Counted from the stretch's first letter, positions 12,365 to 25,380 are shown. The stretch: DNA of 64,000 bases from Pterois miles (GCA_947000775.1 CAMQGK010000634.1:16202501-16266500); one strand, 5' to 3'. Numbers and translations are program-made. The notes: generated by a model from the letters alone, not told the origin.

Positions 12365-12631
12365 GACAAGCAAATGTGTGCATGCTCGTGGGTATTATGT
12401 CAGGTTGTATGTTTATTTACGCGTGTAATCATATATGTGCAGTGATACATCCTCTAATTGTTTGTGTGTGTCTGTGCGAGTGTATCTGTAAGCCCCTCAC
12501 TGACAGCAGTGACCTTTTCGCCGAGAGGTCATGTGCCCTCACAGGTTGTCGGAGCGTTGGTATGCTTTTTGGTGGAGACTGTTGTACTGTACAACCTGCT
12601 ACTGCTGCAGCACAATAATAATTTGTCTTTT

Positions 12632-13264
12632 GGTAACACTTCATTTTACAGGTCCACAAATTTCATGGTAATTTAGGTGATAATTAGCATGTAACCTATT
12701 TTAAATGTCTTTGGAATTACTGCCAAATTAGCCCAATATTTACCTCAAATGTTTCACAAATTACTTTTTTATAAATACTAATAATTAGATGCTAAAATAG
12801 CACAAAATGCTTAAAATAGGGCCCTGAGGCTTGAGAAGTGGCTGTGTGCTGCTCTTCATCTTCCTCTTCAAGTTGGAAAACCAAAACTAATACAAGACAC
12901 GTGATTAGGCACAAATTGCCCCATTGTGACTTACTGTCTACACAAATGTAACCTGGTAGTGAATGTAATGATACAGGGAGTTTTTTAAAGAAATTTCAAA
13001 TAAGTTATTTGTTAATTATCTATTTACTAGCAGGCATGGAAATAAATCACTGAACTTAGTATTCGTTTTCTGGAAATTACCAGCTATTGGGAAATAGTGG
13101 AATATCATTATTAAATAATGTTTATAAGAAAGTAATTTTCGATAAATTTGGAGGTAAATATTGGGGTAATTTGGCAGTAATTCCCAAGGAATTTCAAATA
13201 GGTTAGTTGCTAATTATCACTTAATTACCATGAAATTTACAGACCTGTAAAATGAAGTGTTACC
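12632..13264. mobile_element. Foldback MITE with 8-bp target duplication
   Basis: The left end begins GGTAACACTTCATTTTACAG and the right end is its reverse complement. The inverted arms remain alignable for about 140 bp (12632-12772 against 13125-13264). The element is flanked by identical 8-bp direct repeats TGTCTTTT at 12624-12631 and 13265-13272. An 8-bp duplication is typical of hAT transposases. There is no coding capacity, and the centre holds extra arm-like fragments. Confidence 0.9.
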
Positions 13265-13272
13265 TGTCTTTT

Positions 13273-14146
13273 TCCATGCCCAGGTAAATGACTAAAGGGT
13301 AGGGTTGGTAAAGATTTTATAATTTTTTTTATGTTATATTAGTTTAAATGTGGCTGTCAGAGACTTAAAAAAAAAAAAAAAAAGTCCAATCATTTCATTT
13401 GAGCTGAATGTAATGATTGGATGGGCTACCTGCCTGTGCATACTCTGCCAGTGCGCTCATTGTCTTCCACAAGCTGTTAGATTGACAGCTGTGAGTACTA
13501 ACAATAGCCATGTTCACTGTTCACGTTCATTATATGTTTATGTTTGTAATGATAATTGTGGGGGAGTGGCTTTGGAGGGAGGACTGAAACGACGGGCTGT
13601 CTGTGTTGCCATGTTCTCTCAAGATTTCAGGACTTTTGGAGCTTGTGCTGCTTGTTTTCACCGAGAAAGCGATGGCAACACTGGGCTCGTTTGTTTGCTA
13701 GTGTCTCAAGACCACCAAAACTTCCCAAAACTTCTAGTATAACTGCTATGAGTGTCTTTAATTTGCAAAAACTAAACTCTTGATATCATTAAAATAATTT
13801 CCCACATGTCATCCCTTCCATTCATTGAACAAGGACATTATAATCAGATTTGTCTGATTGCTTTATAAATGCTTTTGATGAAAATGAGATACTGGAGCCC
13901 ACCTCTCAATAAAGTAATTAGCTCTATTTGAATGGAAACCATTACATGTTAATGTTCTCCTTGGCCCGATATTTTTGTTGTAATTGATGGTGCCGGCCAA
14001 AATATGATTGCCTGACATTTTAAATGTCACAAGGACTGATTCAGCGGTATGTCAAAGCCTTGACCTGTCATTCTCTGGTGTTGCCTCAAATTCCCCTTAA
14101 TTGGGGATTCAGAGACATCAGCCAATGGGCTGCACTATACTGTAAT
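13273..14146. other. Non-coding; possible conserved element at 13790-14020
   Basis: No gene is seen. The part from 13790 to 14020 is low in simple repeats and rich in homeodomain-like ATTA cores such as GTAATTAGCTC and CATGTTAATG, the texture of a developmental non-coding element. Conservation cannot be judged from one sequence. Confidence 0.35.
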
Positions 14147-14164
14147 CTCTCTCTCTCTCTCTCT

Positions 14165-14212
<48 letters not shown>
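14147..14212. repeat. Compound (CT)n-(CA)n microsatellite
   Basis: CT repeats at 14147-14165 run directly into CA repeats at 14166-14212. Confidence 0.97.
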
Positions 14213-14216
<4 letters not shown>

Positions 14217-14425
14217 CCATGACTTTTGAGGACATTGCATTAACGTACATTAATTTCCTGGAGACTTAACCTAACCCAAAGTGTAACTGTTCCTTGCATA
14301 ATCCTAACCCTTACCCTAAACCTTAAGATATAATGTTTTACATTATGTGAACGTGCATTTTGTCCCAAAATAGGAGGAAAGTCCCTACAATGTCAATGTG
14401 TCAACAGATACATGTCCCCACAACA
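14213..14425 (+). repeat. Dispersed CA-linked repeat with CCTAACCC-like core
   Basis: The sequence runs from GACTTTTGAGGACATTGCATT through CCTAACCCTTACCCTAAACC to AAGTCCCTACAATGTCAATG. The outer parts are loosely inverted (GAGGACATTGCATT against AATGTC..GTCCC). It resembles a fish dispersed repeat that commonly abuts CA tracts. It is not a telomeric array. Confidence 0.6.
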
Positions 14426-15240
14426 CGTCAAGTGAAGCAGGTTGGTTGCATTCAAACATGCAAGCGCACGCTAACATACTCCTACGGATGGTAAAACACA
14501 CAGATTAGTCATCTCACACATATAAGACACACACAGTTGCACCCTGAGTGAAGCAGGTTGGTCGTGCGGGTGACAGAGTGGTGGTGTTGAGGCATCGTCG
14601 GTCACTTGGAGTCTGCCAGTGACTCACCAAGGGCACAATGGAATTAGTGAGATTCTCTGCAATGTGACAGCTTGCTCTGGCTAAATGGTGTAATAATCTA
14701 CCCCTCCTCTCACAAACCTCCAGCAGCACATCACACATACCCACACACACACACTCATTCGACCCTCCCTCCCCTCTCTTTCGTCCTCCCCATACCAACT
14801 GGCACAGATAACATTGTCTTAAGCTATAAAAAAAGATTTTTTTCCCCCTCCCTCCATTGCGGTAATTATTGAATTAATGCAGATGGAGAGAGACATCTGC
14901 ATGTTAAAGTGTTGGCCTCTCTCTTATGCACAGCAGATGTTCCCCTGTCATTTACTCAAATTACGCTGCTTAGATACACGGAGGGAGAGAGAGAGCGCTA
15001 GAGAGAAAGTTATTCGCCAAGGCGACATTGTCTTACAGCCCTCAGAGTGTCAGCTACCAAATTCTGTATCTGTCCTTCAAGTAATCCCTTTCTTCCTTCC
15101 CTCGGGGTGTTCCTTAATGACAGTTATACTGCTATATTTGCTTTATCACTAAACTGTTTTATAAAGGCAATAATTTCAAACCTCAAATATAGAGGCAATC
15201 CAAAGGGCTTTACATGAAACAAAGAAACTAAATAGAACAT
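14426..15240. other. Non-coding, no gene seen
   Basis: Mixed sequence with a short CA patch near 14741-14755 and short GA patches near 14985-15005. No recognisable coding or RNA gene. Confidence 0.5.
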
Positions 15241-15681
15241 TTAAAAAGGTGCTAAATTTGATATTCAGAGCATTAATATAACAAGTAGCTATTTGCTATG
15301 TAAAGATATAGAGGACTAATGTCTACCTGAGCAGAGAATGAAGTCGGCCTCCCTCTGAGTGTGTGTAAGCCCAGTTTTTTGTGCTTTGTTGACATCTCCG
15401 GGTCAAGACATGTTCATGCATGTGAACATGTCACACTGGCCAGCTCACGGTCGTCGCGCTGCACTGCTCTCATACGGCGGTTACAGCTCATAATATCGTC
15501 CCGACTGACGGCGTCGTCATGGAAGTGTAGCACCCACTCTTCATTTACCCCTCAGGTAAACACCGTTTTCTCTCTGTAAGTACTTTCGCCATGTTTGTGC
15601 CGTTAGCTGCGAGCCATCGCCATGTTGAGAGCCGCTGAGAGGTAAAAGATATGCCCCAAATCCTGAATTTAACACCTTTAA
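15241..15681. mobile_element. TTAA-flanked MITE (AGGTGCTAAATTTG family)
   Basis: The left end TTAAAAAGGTGCTAAATTTG and the right end CTGAATTTAACACCTTTAAG are imperfect inverted repeats, and both outer borders contain TTAA. The interior, including TGAAGTCGGCCTCCCTCTGAG, resembles a percomorph dispersed repeat. TTAA target sites with short TIRs suggest mobilisation by a piggyBac-type transposase. There is no coding capacity. Confidence 0.75.
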
Positions 15682-17619
15682 GAGAATAATAAAGAGGAAG
15701 AGAAAAATCAAAGTAATTAAAATAGAAAACATGAAATAAGATGCAGTAAATGCAGTTTCATGGCAGTAATAAATTGCCAAAATATGTAATAAAGAAAATA
15801 ATGGCAGAGAGAAAAAAATGTGTATATTGTATATATATGTGTGCAGCAAAATACTAAACATCTAACGGACCTACGGAGTGGCTTATTTCAAGCTTTGCTT
15901 TCTTGCTAAGCTAAGGCACTGGATTAGTTAAATTCAGCCTAAATAAAATATAGCAGCGAAGCCAACATATAACCGTTCCAGTGTCCAAATAGTAATGGAG
16001 TATCAGGTCAAACATATCATATTAATAGAAATATTTACAAGCTGACCTCTCATTGATAGCTTAACCCAGCAGTCAACCTCTTGACCCTCACTGCTGGTGG
16101 GGACATTACAGTAAAGATGAGACCGAAGGGACAACATCCTCTTGAAGATTATCTGTTGATTATTTGAAGCCAGGACGAGACACTGTGTGTGAATGTGTCT
16201 CTATAAGTGTGTGTGTGTCCCCGATGACAGATAACCAGGGGACCTTCTCCTTGGGATTACAGTCCAGGTTGGTTCGGCCTCATCCCTCCGGATTACGTTG
16301 ATAAAAACATTCTTGTATTATATTTTCTGTGCTTATTGTATTAATACTCTCAGGCAGTTCCCAGAAAAAGCTCCGTCCCACGCCTGCTTTAAGGTAATCT
16401 TCTTCCACTTGAGCTTTTAAAATGTTTTTTTTTTTTTTTTTTTTTTGGGGAGGGGTTGGCTGTCTTTGTAATACCTATTTCTCTCCCACTCTTGAGGTTA
16501 CATTTAACCTCTTGTCTTTGACTCAACTTCATCATATCAATGCACACGGTAAATTATATTATACATCTTTTAATAAATATGTGCATCCGGTGCAGGACTG
16601 GACTTGTTTAGTCCCACTAAAGGTTTAAACAGCTTTGAAGGTGGCTGCCCTAGAGGTATGACTTACTCCATTGTGAGGAGAACATTACATCGCTTTAGAT
16701 CCAAATGTGTCTACAGGATGTCTTATTATTGTGCTCTAATTAAAGGATTTAGCTCTGCCTTTAGACTTTTACAGTAAAGCATTCACACATGTATTGTTCC
16801 TCGAGTTTGCTAAAATAACACGACAGTAATTCAACCTGCAGGTAAGCTTGTGAAACCTCAAGTCTGATATTTATTCCATTACTGAGTAATCTGATGATTA
16901 TTTTCTCAGTTAACTGATTAATTGTGTCATGGTCACAGCCACACAGGGTAACATCATTCCAGTTAACACACTCTCACCTCATTAGTTTGCTCCCCACACA
17001 GGTTCATTTCATCTGCAGCCAACCACACCTGAAAAAATTAAAATCACAGTTAATGTCACAAAGTTATTTGATTTGGAATTTATTTGCATTTAACTTAACA
17101 TTGTTTAGTTACACATACTAACACTGTGGGGTTACACATACTATTATTTGTTACATTAATCATTGGTTTCTTTGAGCTGAGTTACCATGGCTGTTGGGGG
17201 AGGCGACTTCCTGGAGGAGGAAAAGGTCTGGCTGAAGGCTGAGGACACGTCAATCCTGGAACCAGCTCCTTGGGCCAAACCATGTGCTGCCACATCATGG
17301 GGGGATTTGAGTTTAGTTAGTTTTGTTTTTAGTTATAGTTAGTGCCCATGTTGGTTAATCCTTGTGGGCTATTTGGTTTGGCCAAGCACCTATATGTGTC
17401 CTCATGAGTCACTGTGTCAGATCAGTTTTGTTTGTTCAGCGCCTTGTTTAGTTGTGTTAAAATATAGTTATATTGCTTTAACTCTAATATAGGCGTAGTT
17501 ATTAAATTTTTGGTTTATAATGTTTTGTTATTTTTCAGTTAAATAAAAAAAAAACAGTTAACCCAGGAAATAGTGATAAATCACAAAGTCTGAAGCCTTT
17601 TAATTCCTAAAGATTAAAG
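15682..17619. other. Non-coding, no gene seen
   Basis: AT-rich sequence with a poly-T run at about 16427-16446 and a degraded ATTAATC-type transposon scrap near 16870-16925. No gene is supported. Confidence 0.5.
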
Positions 17620-17755
17620 ATTTCAGTTTATTATCATATATGGGGGAAAAAAACAAAAAGCAAATCCGAGAGTTTGGCATTTTTGCTCAGCCATTAAAAT
17701 ACATGCCAATTTCTCATTCAATCAATCGATTATCCAGTTTCAGCTGTAGTCAGAT
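17620..17755. mobile_element. Internal fragment of the ATTAATCG hAT-like family
   Basis: The fragment contains the family phrases TTTGGCATTTTTGCT and CAATCAATCGATTATCCAG. Both ends are worn. Confidence 0.5.
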
Positions 17756-18254
17756 AGGCCTCTCCTTTAGTGCAGAGAAAGTGATGCATTTTGCTTCATA
17801 GCTGCTTCCTGGGACTAAACAGTTAAATGTTGTAATCCAGACTCAGAAGAAATATCGACTCTCGTGCGTCAGATTCCCATATGGCTCATTAATATTCTGC
17901 TTAAGGAGGATGTTGCACACCTACAAAACAACCACAAGTTATCGGCCATTTTCTTTGTTTATGCGTCATCTCTTTCAGCTTGTGGTGCTGGAAGGCATTT
18001 TTGTCCAAAATTGGCAATTTCAAGTAAAAACTCTCAACATCAAACTTTATCTGGAACACAGCTGAAGAACAGTCATAAGAAATTATGCTCACGGTGGCTT
18101 AAAAGGAGCAAAACAGATGGAAGATCAAACCTCCTCGCCTAAAATACGGGGAGAGAATTTTTTTAATGAATCAGTTTTTGCAGATGACTAAAGTTTTATT
18201 TGGCAATAGCTCTGTATATCACATTATATTCTACTGTACAATACATAGACATGA

Positions 18255-18375
18255 TGGTGTTAAGGCTGAAAAGATTAGTAAATTAATCGACTTGTCAGTT
18301 GTCAGAAAATTAATCCAACTATTTTGATAATGGATTAATTGTTTAGCTACTTATCAACATTTGCTGGTTGCAGAG
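18255..18375. mobile_element. Fragment of the ATTAATCG hAT-like family
   Basis: The stretch reads AAGATTAGTAAATTAATCGA, then CAGAAAATTAATCCAACTAT and TTTTGATAATGGATTAATTG, and ends at GGTTGCAG. These are diagnostic phrases of this fish repeat. Confidence 0.6.
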
Positions 18376-18439
18376 AGGATTTTCTGTCACTGTAAGTTGA
18401 CCATGCAGCCAGTTGTCATTATCCGTTGGGGGGGGGGGG

Positions 18440-18780
18440 CAAATACTGACGCTTTGTCACGGCTGTTGGCGTTAGACGCCAACGCTTAAAGCACCCTTTA
18501 GCGTTGGTTTGGGACACACCAGGAGTTCTATTAACTCCAATATAAGCTCATCTATGTCAGTATTAAACACTCAGGAAAGCAGGGGGGAGGTGGACGGGTC
18601 CAACAAACACAGGACTTTCATCCAGCAGACCGCTGGTTGTGTCCTGTGCGTCACGTTACAATCAACTGTTTGTTCGTGTCCAATGTTCACAACATTCAGT
18701 GTCATTTTCACTGTACAAACATAGTAGTTTTAAGCCCAACCATGTAGGTTTTTCCTAAACCTAACTATAGTGGTTTTATT
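18440..18780 (+). repeat. Dispersed repeat with CCTAAACCTAAC core
   Basis: It starts near a small hairpin, TTGGCGTTAGACGCCAACGC at 18466-18485, and includes AAGCCCAACCATGTAGGTTT and TTTTTCCTAAACCTAACTAT, which resemble a tandemly prone fish dispersed repeat. The borders are approximate. Confidence 0.45.
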
Positions 18781-18929
18781 GCCTTGACATAAGCAAGTGA
18801 TTCTGTTTACTTCACAGCATTAAACATGTCTTTATACAGCGTCTGAAATGAGTGACACCGAGGGGACTCACAAAGCATCAGTATGTGACGAGTTGTGATG
18901 AGAACGTGTTGGACCATCTTATGGGATTT

Positions 18930-19031
18930 GGACTGATTTCTAAAAATTATTAATTGATAAACCTGAAGAAAAGAGAGATAAGAAGCAATACATTCATCAG
19001 TAGTGAAAATAATAAATACGTTGCAGCCCTA
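18930..19031. mobile_element. Fragment of the TTGCAGCCCT-ended hAT-like family
   Basis: The fragment contains ATTATTAATTGATAAACC and ends AATACGTTGCAGCCCT, the family's right end. Confidence 0.5.
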
Positions 19032-19451
19032 GGGGAGGTATGCTTGACCTGGCTGAGCTTAAACAGCAGACTGTGCTCACTCTCGCATGTCCTGATACAG
19101 CTTGTACTTCATTTTGCTAAGAAGCATTCTATGAATCAGCCCATCCACACACATTTACCCACACACAAACACAAACACACACAGGCATGCCTCCCCTACC
19201 TCTCTACAAAACCCAACAATCCAGTGAAATCCGCACAACTTCCTTCTGTTCTCGAACCAAAAGCCTTAAAGCCAACAGATGCTTTCTGGTTATCACTGCC
19301 AGTTATCACTCTTAGCTCCCTCTGATAAGACTTTACTTTCTGACCCAGATGTTAAGGAGTTCAATTTACCAGATGCACCACAAGAGCGGACAGGGAGGCA
19401 GAGGGATGAGTGAGCATCGAAATACCCGCAGGCTTGAGAGATGAGACGTAA

Positions 19452-19482
<31 letters not shown>

Positions 19483-22349
19483 GGCCTGGTGTTGTTTCTG
19501 AAGCGCCGTTAGTGCAGTAAGGAGCTCAGCGTCTAAAGAGGCTTTGGTATAGGGGGAAAGATGGGCCATATTACAGCGAGGCCAGAAGCCTGCTTGATTA
19601 ATGGGCCAGGATAATCACCTCATCAAATCACTCTCACTTATTAAATCTTGTTTAATATCGTAATGAGGGCCCTCCTGAGCTGCTTTAGCAAATTCCCCCT
19701 CTCTCCCCGGCTCTCCATCGCTCTCGCTTTGCCTCTTCTGCCTTTCCGCTTTAACAGGAAGACGGATGATGCCAAGTTCCTCTCTGTCCTTATCTTCCTC
19801 TCTCTGTTTCTTGCTTCCCCTTTCTCTTTTTTGTCCTTAACGTTAAGGAAAAGGTGACAGATGCACATCTCCTCTTTCTGAAACCATCCTTGAATTAGTT
19901 TTTAGACACAGTGGCTCAACAGTAAAGATAATTTCTGGGGGTTGTATTACTATATACACAGCCTCAGTCTATTCATTTAATCTCCCTTATTTATGATGGA
20001 TGATGTGCTGGATTGTATCATCATAAATCACAGCTTGAAGAGTGATAACACTTCCCAAGGCTTTGGTACACTGGAGTTTATGGAAACACTTCAGGTGAGG
20101 TAATATCTCTCCTGTCTCCTTCTGTGTGATTTGTGATCTCTATCTGTAGTATCCTGACATACCCGGCGTTACTTCCCCCATGTGCATGTGTGCGTGAGGT
20201 TTCTGGGATGGGCTTGCATCTCCTTCACTTGACCTCCAGGCTTCACAATGTGCCTTCAAAGAACAACAACATGCCATTGTCTTATTTATGGTCTTCCATA
20301 TGTCAGTCTGTACCATCTTGGTAGCACAGCTGTGACTGCACTCTTCTTCCAAGGAAGGGAGGAATATTTATTTCGTTCTGCACTGCTCTTTCCTGAATTA
20401 CAGGCGTCTTTCAATTGCCACCACCCTCATCCCAAAGTTGGACCCAATCCTTTGTCGTCTCTAACAGCAGGCAGGCGGGCAACAACTGGCTCAAGGTGAC
20501 CAGTTCGGGCTTGAGAGGGAGGTTAGGGCTGCATCTTCCCCCTGAGTGCCTCCCATTTTTTTGCCTTTATTGTTGGGGAGCAGCTGTCGTGTACCTGGAC
20601 CCCATGAGTGGCGCCTGCTGGGTATCTTGGCAGCCAGGCTCCATAGGCTTTGGATACCAGAGTGAATCAATTCTTAAAGATGACTGTCTGCGTGTCACAT
20701 GGACAGGCCCAGAGTGAAGGGCTTAGGGGGCTCTGGAGCTGGAATGCTCTTTGATGGAGGGGCTGGAGAATGAGGAGGGAGGGGAGGAAAGGAAAATACA
20801 GGGGGGAAGAGATGGCCCTATTGTTGTGCCAAGGAATGCCCTTGACGGAGATAGCGGGGTATTGTTTCTACACCCATGAACTCTTTTAGACTTGAGGATG
20901 ATGGAGCTGCGGGGGTGATGAGCATCTTAGCATCTTAGCTATCATGAATGACACGAGAAGCGCAGCTGTATGTTGACAGTTCCTCCTTATTGCTGTTAAC
21001 TACGTGTTGAAAGTTGCTCTAAAGATGCGGCATGTGCGAGCAGCTTAGCGTCGGGCAGCCATGTGAACGTGTAAAGGTTGGCCAATTATTGAGGGGCTCA
21101 TATAGCCCCTCTGTCAGGATAACCAAACTCCTTCTCAGCAGAGATTGACGACAGCTGAGCAGCATGTTGAAGACCTACCTGGCTCACAGGCCAAACCTGC
21201 CTAATGTCCACTGAGAAACCTGAGAAAATGAAGATCATAAAGGATGACAACAGATGAGCTAAGCCTCCCTCCCTCCCACACTCACTCTTTTTCTTTCTTC
21301 TTACACCCCTTTGGAAAACAATACCCTTTGGACCACCCCCTCCCTTTCTTTCTACCTTGGAAAAAGCAGGTTTATTAATAGTTCAGAGCAGGGTGCTTGG
21401 GGCAAGCTGCACGAGAAGGTTAAGGATGAAGGGAGTTAGCAACCAGCAGCCACAACAGCAGCAGTCGCAGTAGCAGCTTCTTTTTTAGAGAAAGAGCCAC
21501 ATGCTCGTCCTGTGTCCATATCCATTTCATGACAAATGAAATACCAAAGGCCCTGGCCAGAAACAATGGCTGGTTTGGCTGGCTGGAGGCGGAATGGGAG
21601 GTGGTAGTGGTGGTGGTGGTGGTGGTGATGGTGGGGAGGGGGAGGGGGGCTAAGACTGGCTTCCAGCCCCTGCAGCTGTCCCGGTTGTCACTCCTTGTCT
21701 TAAGGCTCACTCCTGGCTCAACACTCCAGCCCATGGATCAAGGGGATGTGTGCGGTGCATGTGTGTGTGTGCGTACATCCCAGGCCCCGAGAGATACTGC
21801 GAGGCGATTCCCGGTACTCAGTCAGCAGCGTCTGAAAAACGGCCCCAGACACAAAAGGCGAGTTGAACGGTGTTAAGACCCCTTCGGTATGGAGCAGACC
21901 CCAGGCATGAGGTCATCAGCCTTGGTTTAGCAGTGTTTGTCCTACAGCCTGATTGACAGGTGGGGTGGCTATCAGAGACAATTGTGGGATCGGTTACAAC
22001 CATGGATGTCACTCAAGGTACAGCAGATCTCTAATAAAAAAAAAAAAATACATGTAATAATTCGAAGAATTTCATCTGTAAATACTGTTTTTTGCAACCA
22101 GAACAAGGTACGTATGGGATAAAAACAAGCAGCTGCAAATGCAGATTACATACCAATACATGGTGACATCTAAGCTTGATAATCGTTTCGCACCTCCACT
22201 CTGTGGGCCTCACCTTAAATATGAATAATAAAGTCTGTGAATCTTTTAATCTGTGTTGATAACAGGTGATAAACTTTAATACGCCGCTAATATTCCAAGA
22301 GTAAGTTTATATATGTGTGTGTTGCAAAGGAGAAAGACAAATCTCTTCC

Positions 22350-22351
<2 letters not shown>
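19032..22351. other. Non-coding flank, no gene seen
   Basis: Contains a poly-T run at 19459-19482, a (GGT)n patch near 21604-21627 and mixed single-copy-looking DNA. Stretches around 19570-19700 and 19970-20090 have AT-rich homeodomain-site texture without simple repeats. Open frames in this span show no recognisable family. Confidence 0.45.

Positions 22352-22381
<30 letters not shown>
22352..22381. repeat. (CT)n microsatellite
   Basis: A CT run of about 30 bp. Confidence 0.95.
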
Positions 22382-22382
<1 letters not shown>

Positions 22383-22620
22383 CCTTATGTCTCAGAGATT
22401 AGCCTTTGCTCAAACACCTCCTGTTCATCTAAGTAATTAAAACATTAGAATTACTGGATTATAAACTGCTTTCGATTTAATCCAGCACTCGATGCTCCCA
22501 CCATCTTGCCAAATGGGTCAATAGGAAATATAATGGGCCTCTGTGATTTCTGATTCAGGGATCTGGAAGAGGCAAAGGATGCCAATAATGGCTATTAAAA
22601 GAGATGTGTGTGTTTGTGCG

Positions 22621-22627
<7 letters not shown>

Positions 22628-22654
<27 letters not shown>
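22628..22654. repeat. (GA)n microsatellite after a GT patch
   Basis: A short GT stretch followed by a GA run. Confidence 0.95.
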
Positions 22655-23669
22655 CCCAGACCAGCTTTGCCCTGAGTGCCATCTGTCTTGGACCCACTAG
22701 ACCCAGTTTAGACTGGAAGAAGCCAAACCAGTTCAGTCTCTATCTCTGCCCCCAATGCACTATATGCAAGCACACACATTCACACACTCCCTATGATCAC
22801 TTCCTCTCCTGAAGTGTGTTTTTTGTGGTGATATATTAAAGGCACCTGCAGTTATTTGATCTTTCTTTGAGAAATTTACCAAGGACTGACCTTTAACAGG
22901 TGTTTGCCCCCCAGTGCCCCTTAAAGGCCTCGAATCAATGGGTGTCCTGATATCATTTATATATCATTTATCCTGCTATTGTCTGCTTCCGACACATGTT
23001 CTCACATGTGCACACATTCACAAACTTTCATTCAGTTTTAAGGGAAGTTCCTCCCCCCTCACTTTCTCTCTCCCTCACCTTTCTTGGCAGTGAAAATGAA
23101 GGTGTGCTGTGGGGATTCACCGCTGCTGTCTTCTCACCTACACTGTCTACACTCATTTTGGAGTATCAGTATGTGTTTGGCATGATTTGTATGTGTACTG
23201 TACGCTCATGCAGTGTTTTTATTTGAGGGTATGAGTGTGTGTCCTCATGTTTCTGCCCGTGCGTGTATGTTCTATGTGTGTGTTCATTATGGTTTGTGTT
23301 TGTGTTACTCACAAGGGGTCCAAGTTGACACGGTGACAGTTCCTCGCCGAGCGACAGAGAGGCCCTGCTGTCCAACAACAGAGGCTTTGTCACTCTGCTC
23401 CTCTTGGCTTGTTATGGACTTCCTTCTCTCTCTTTCTCTCTCTCGCTTTCTCTCCCTTTTTTAGTGAGCCCATTTTCTTGTCTGAAGTCTTAATTTGGAG
23501 CGCTGGCCAGTGGGGAGAGGGAAGAGAGGCGAGGGGACCGAGGGAGGGAAGAACGGGGGGAGATGGCGGAGGTGGTGATGGCTGCAGACGGACGGCCCTT
23601 TGTTCCTCCTTTCCCAGGCTCCTCTCTTGAGCCTCCGAGGCTCCAGTTGCGTTGGAGCCTTCCAGAGAA

Positions 23670-23700
<31 letters not shown>

Positions 23701-25277
23701 AAGAGAGAGAGAGGGAAAAGGGGGCACAATGATCTGTCCAACTGGAATCTTCCAATTCAACAAAACAAATACACGCACAAAAGTGATGTGGAGCTGGAGG
23801 GAGAGGAGGGGTAGAAAAAGAAAGAACAAATTAATCAAAAGATAAAGAACAAATAGATCTGAACAACAAACATGAAGGGCAAAGATTGCACAAGGGTGAT
23901 ATGAAGACAACACGAAAAACGGCACACAGAGAGTGTGAGCTGCACATACTGACCACTAGGTGTCCCCAGCACTGATGCCAAACGTGGGCAACCCAGAGTT
24001 AATCCCACACCGTGCCAGTGGCTCTGGAGCATAAGACCAGAGTGTTGCTTCCATCCACAATAGATGAAATCCCGGGTTTAATTACGAACACATGCAGAAT
24101 GAATCCATCAATCTGTGCGATGTGGAAATCTGTTTTCATGCTTTTCTGATTGAAACTGGAATCATTTTTGTGTGAAAACGCGGTGATGAACTAAATGCAC
24201 TGTTAAGCATACTGAAGAGGATGCACGCGTACATACAGATTGCCATCCTCTGTAAACAAAAGTCCTCTGATGGAGGGAAAAACTTCAATAATATTCTCCT
24301 GTTTTAGTTTCAAGCCCACAGTCATTTCGCAGGTGTAGGTGTCAAAGTGGTTCAAACGGTGGATCGCTCATTTTGGTCGTTGGTAGGAGGATCGCACAGA
24401 GGAGAAATCGAAATGAGGTCCTTGTGTTTCTTCGTCACAAAGGTTCCCCAGTTACATCAGTGCATGTGTGTGGTAATATTATACACCAAAAAGTGTTGTT
24501 TGTTGTTGGGTTGCTGTAAATCCCCCACTGCCGCCAAGCTGCAAAACACACTTTCCACTAATGTGAAAGCGTAAAGAAAACAATTTCAGCTGAAAAAACA
24601 CACTACTGACAGTAAATGGAAAATGTTCTTGAACCTGAGCGTGTGATAACAAGTGACCACGGAGGGAGGGGGGACTTGGAGAGGGACCTTGGGGACCGTG
24701 TCAACGTTTTCTGTGCCGGAGCAGGGACAAACATTGGGCAAACATTGGGAAAGGCTGGCAGCCTTTGAGATAGTGGGCCGTTGATCTAAGACTGAGGAGC
24801 TAAAGTCCACTATCTCCTGTCTGATACAGCAGCCAAGGTCTCGCTGACACACAGAGCCACAGAACAAACATGGATACCTGAAGACAATGACCTTCGAACC
24901 CCCAGCGGGAGAGGCTGGAAAAAACAGGAAGTGGTGAAAGTGACTCCAGTGACTTCCTCCCTGCAGGCCAAGAATGAATCAGGTGGAATGATTGTAAGTA
25001 CACGGGTCATTGTACATAAAAAGCGCACACACACATTGTTCAAGAGTGGGAAGCACAGATGTGGTGTGTGTGTGCCTACATGCGCGTGTGTGTGCGTGAT
25101 GGAGGAAGCGAGAGAGTGAGTCTTCAGATGTAGCGACAGATGGTATTTGATTACAGAGCAGACGGTCGGTGTTGTACAAAGATGCTGTCTCAGCCCAACC
25201 TAAGGAGCTGTAGCCTCCGGTGAAGGCAAGCGGAGGGAGGCAGGCAGAGGACGAGAGGGAAAAGGAACACAGGAGGG
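22655..25277. other. Non-coding flank, purine/pyrimidine rich
   Basis: Holds CT-rich tracts at 23425-23460 and a GA tract at about 23668-23713. Overlapping frames with Ser/Leu or Arg/Glu runs are products of these tracts. No gene is seen. Confidence 0.5.
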
Positions 25278-25295
25278 TGAGAGAGAGAGAGAGAC

Positions 25296-25380
<85 letters not shown>
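25278..25380. repeat. (GA)n microsatellite
   Basis: A GA run of about 100 bp, interrupted once by GACAGACA near its left end. Confidence 0.98.

Noticed and set aside
14271..14330. Interstitial telomere
   Set aside because: Only a few imperfect CCTAACCC-like units occur, inside a dispersed CA-linked repeat. There is no TTAGGG array.
20415..20717. 100-codon plus-strand open frame
   Set aside because: No family resemblance, ordinary composition and no supporting splice signals.
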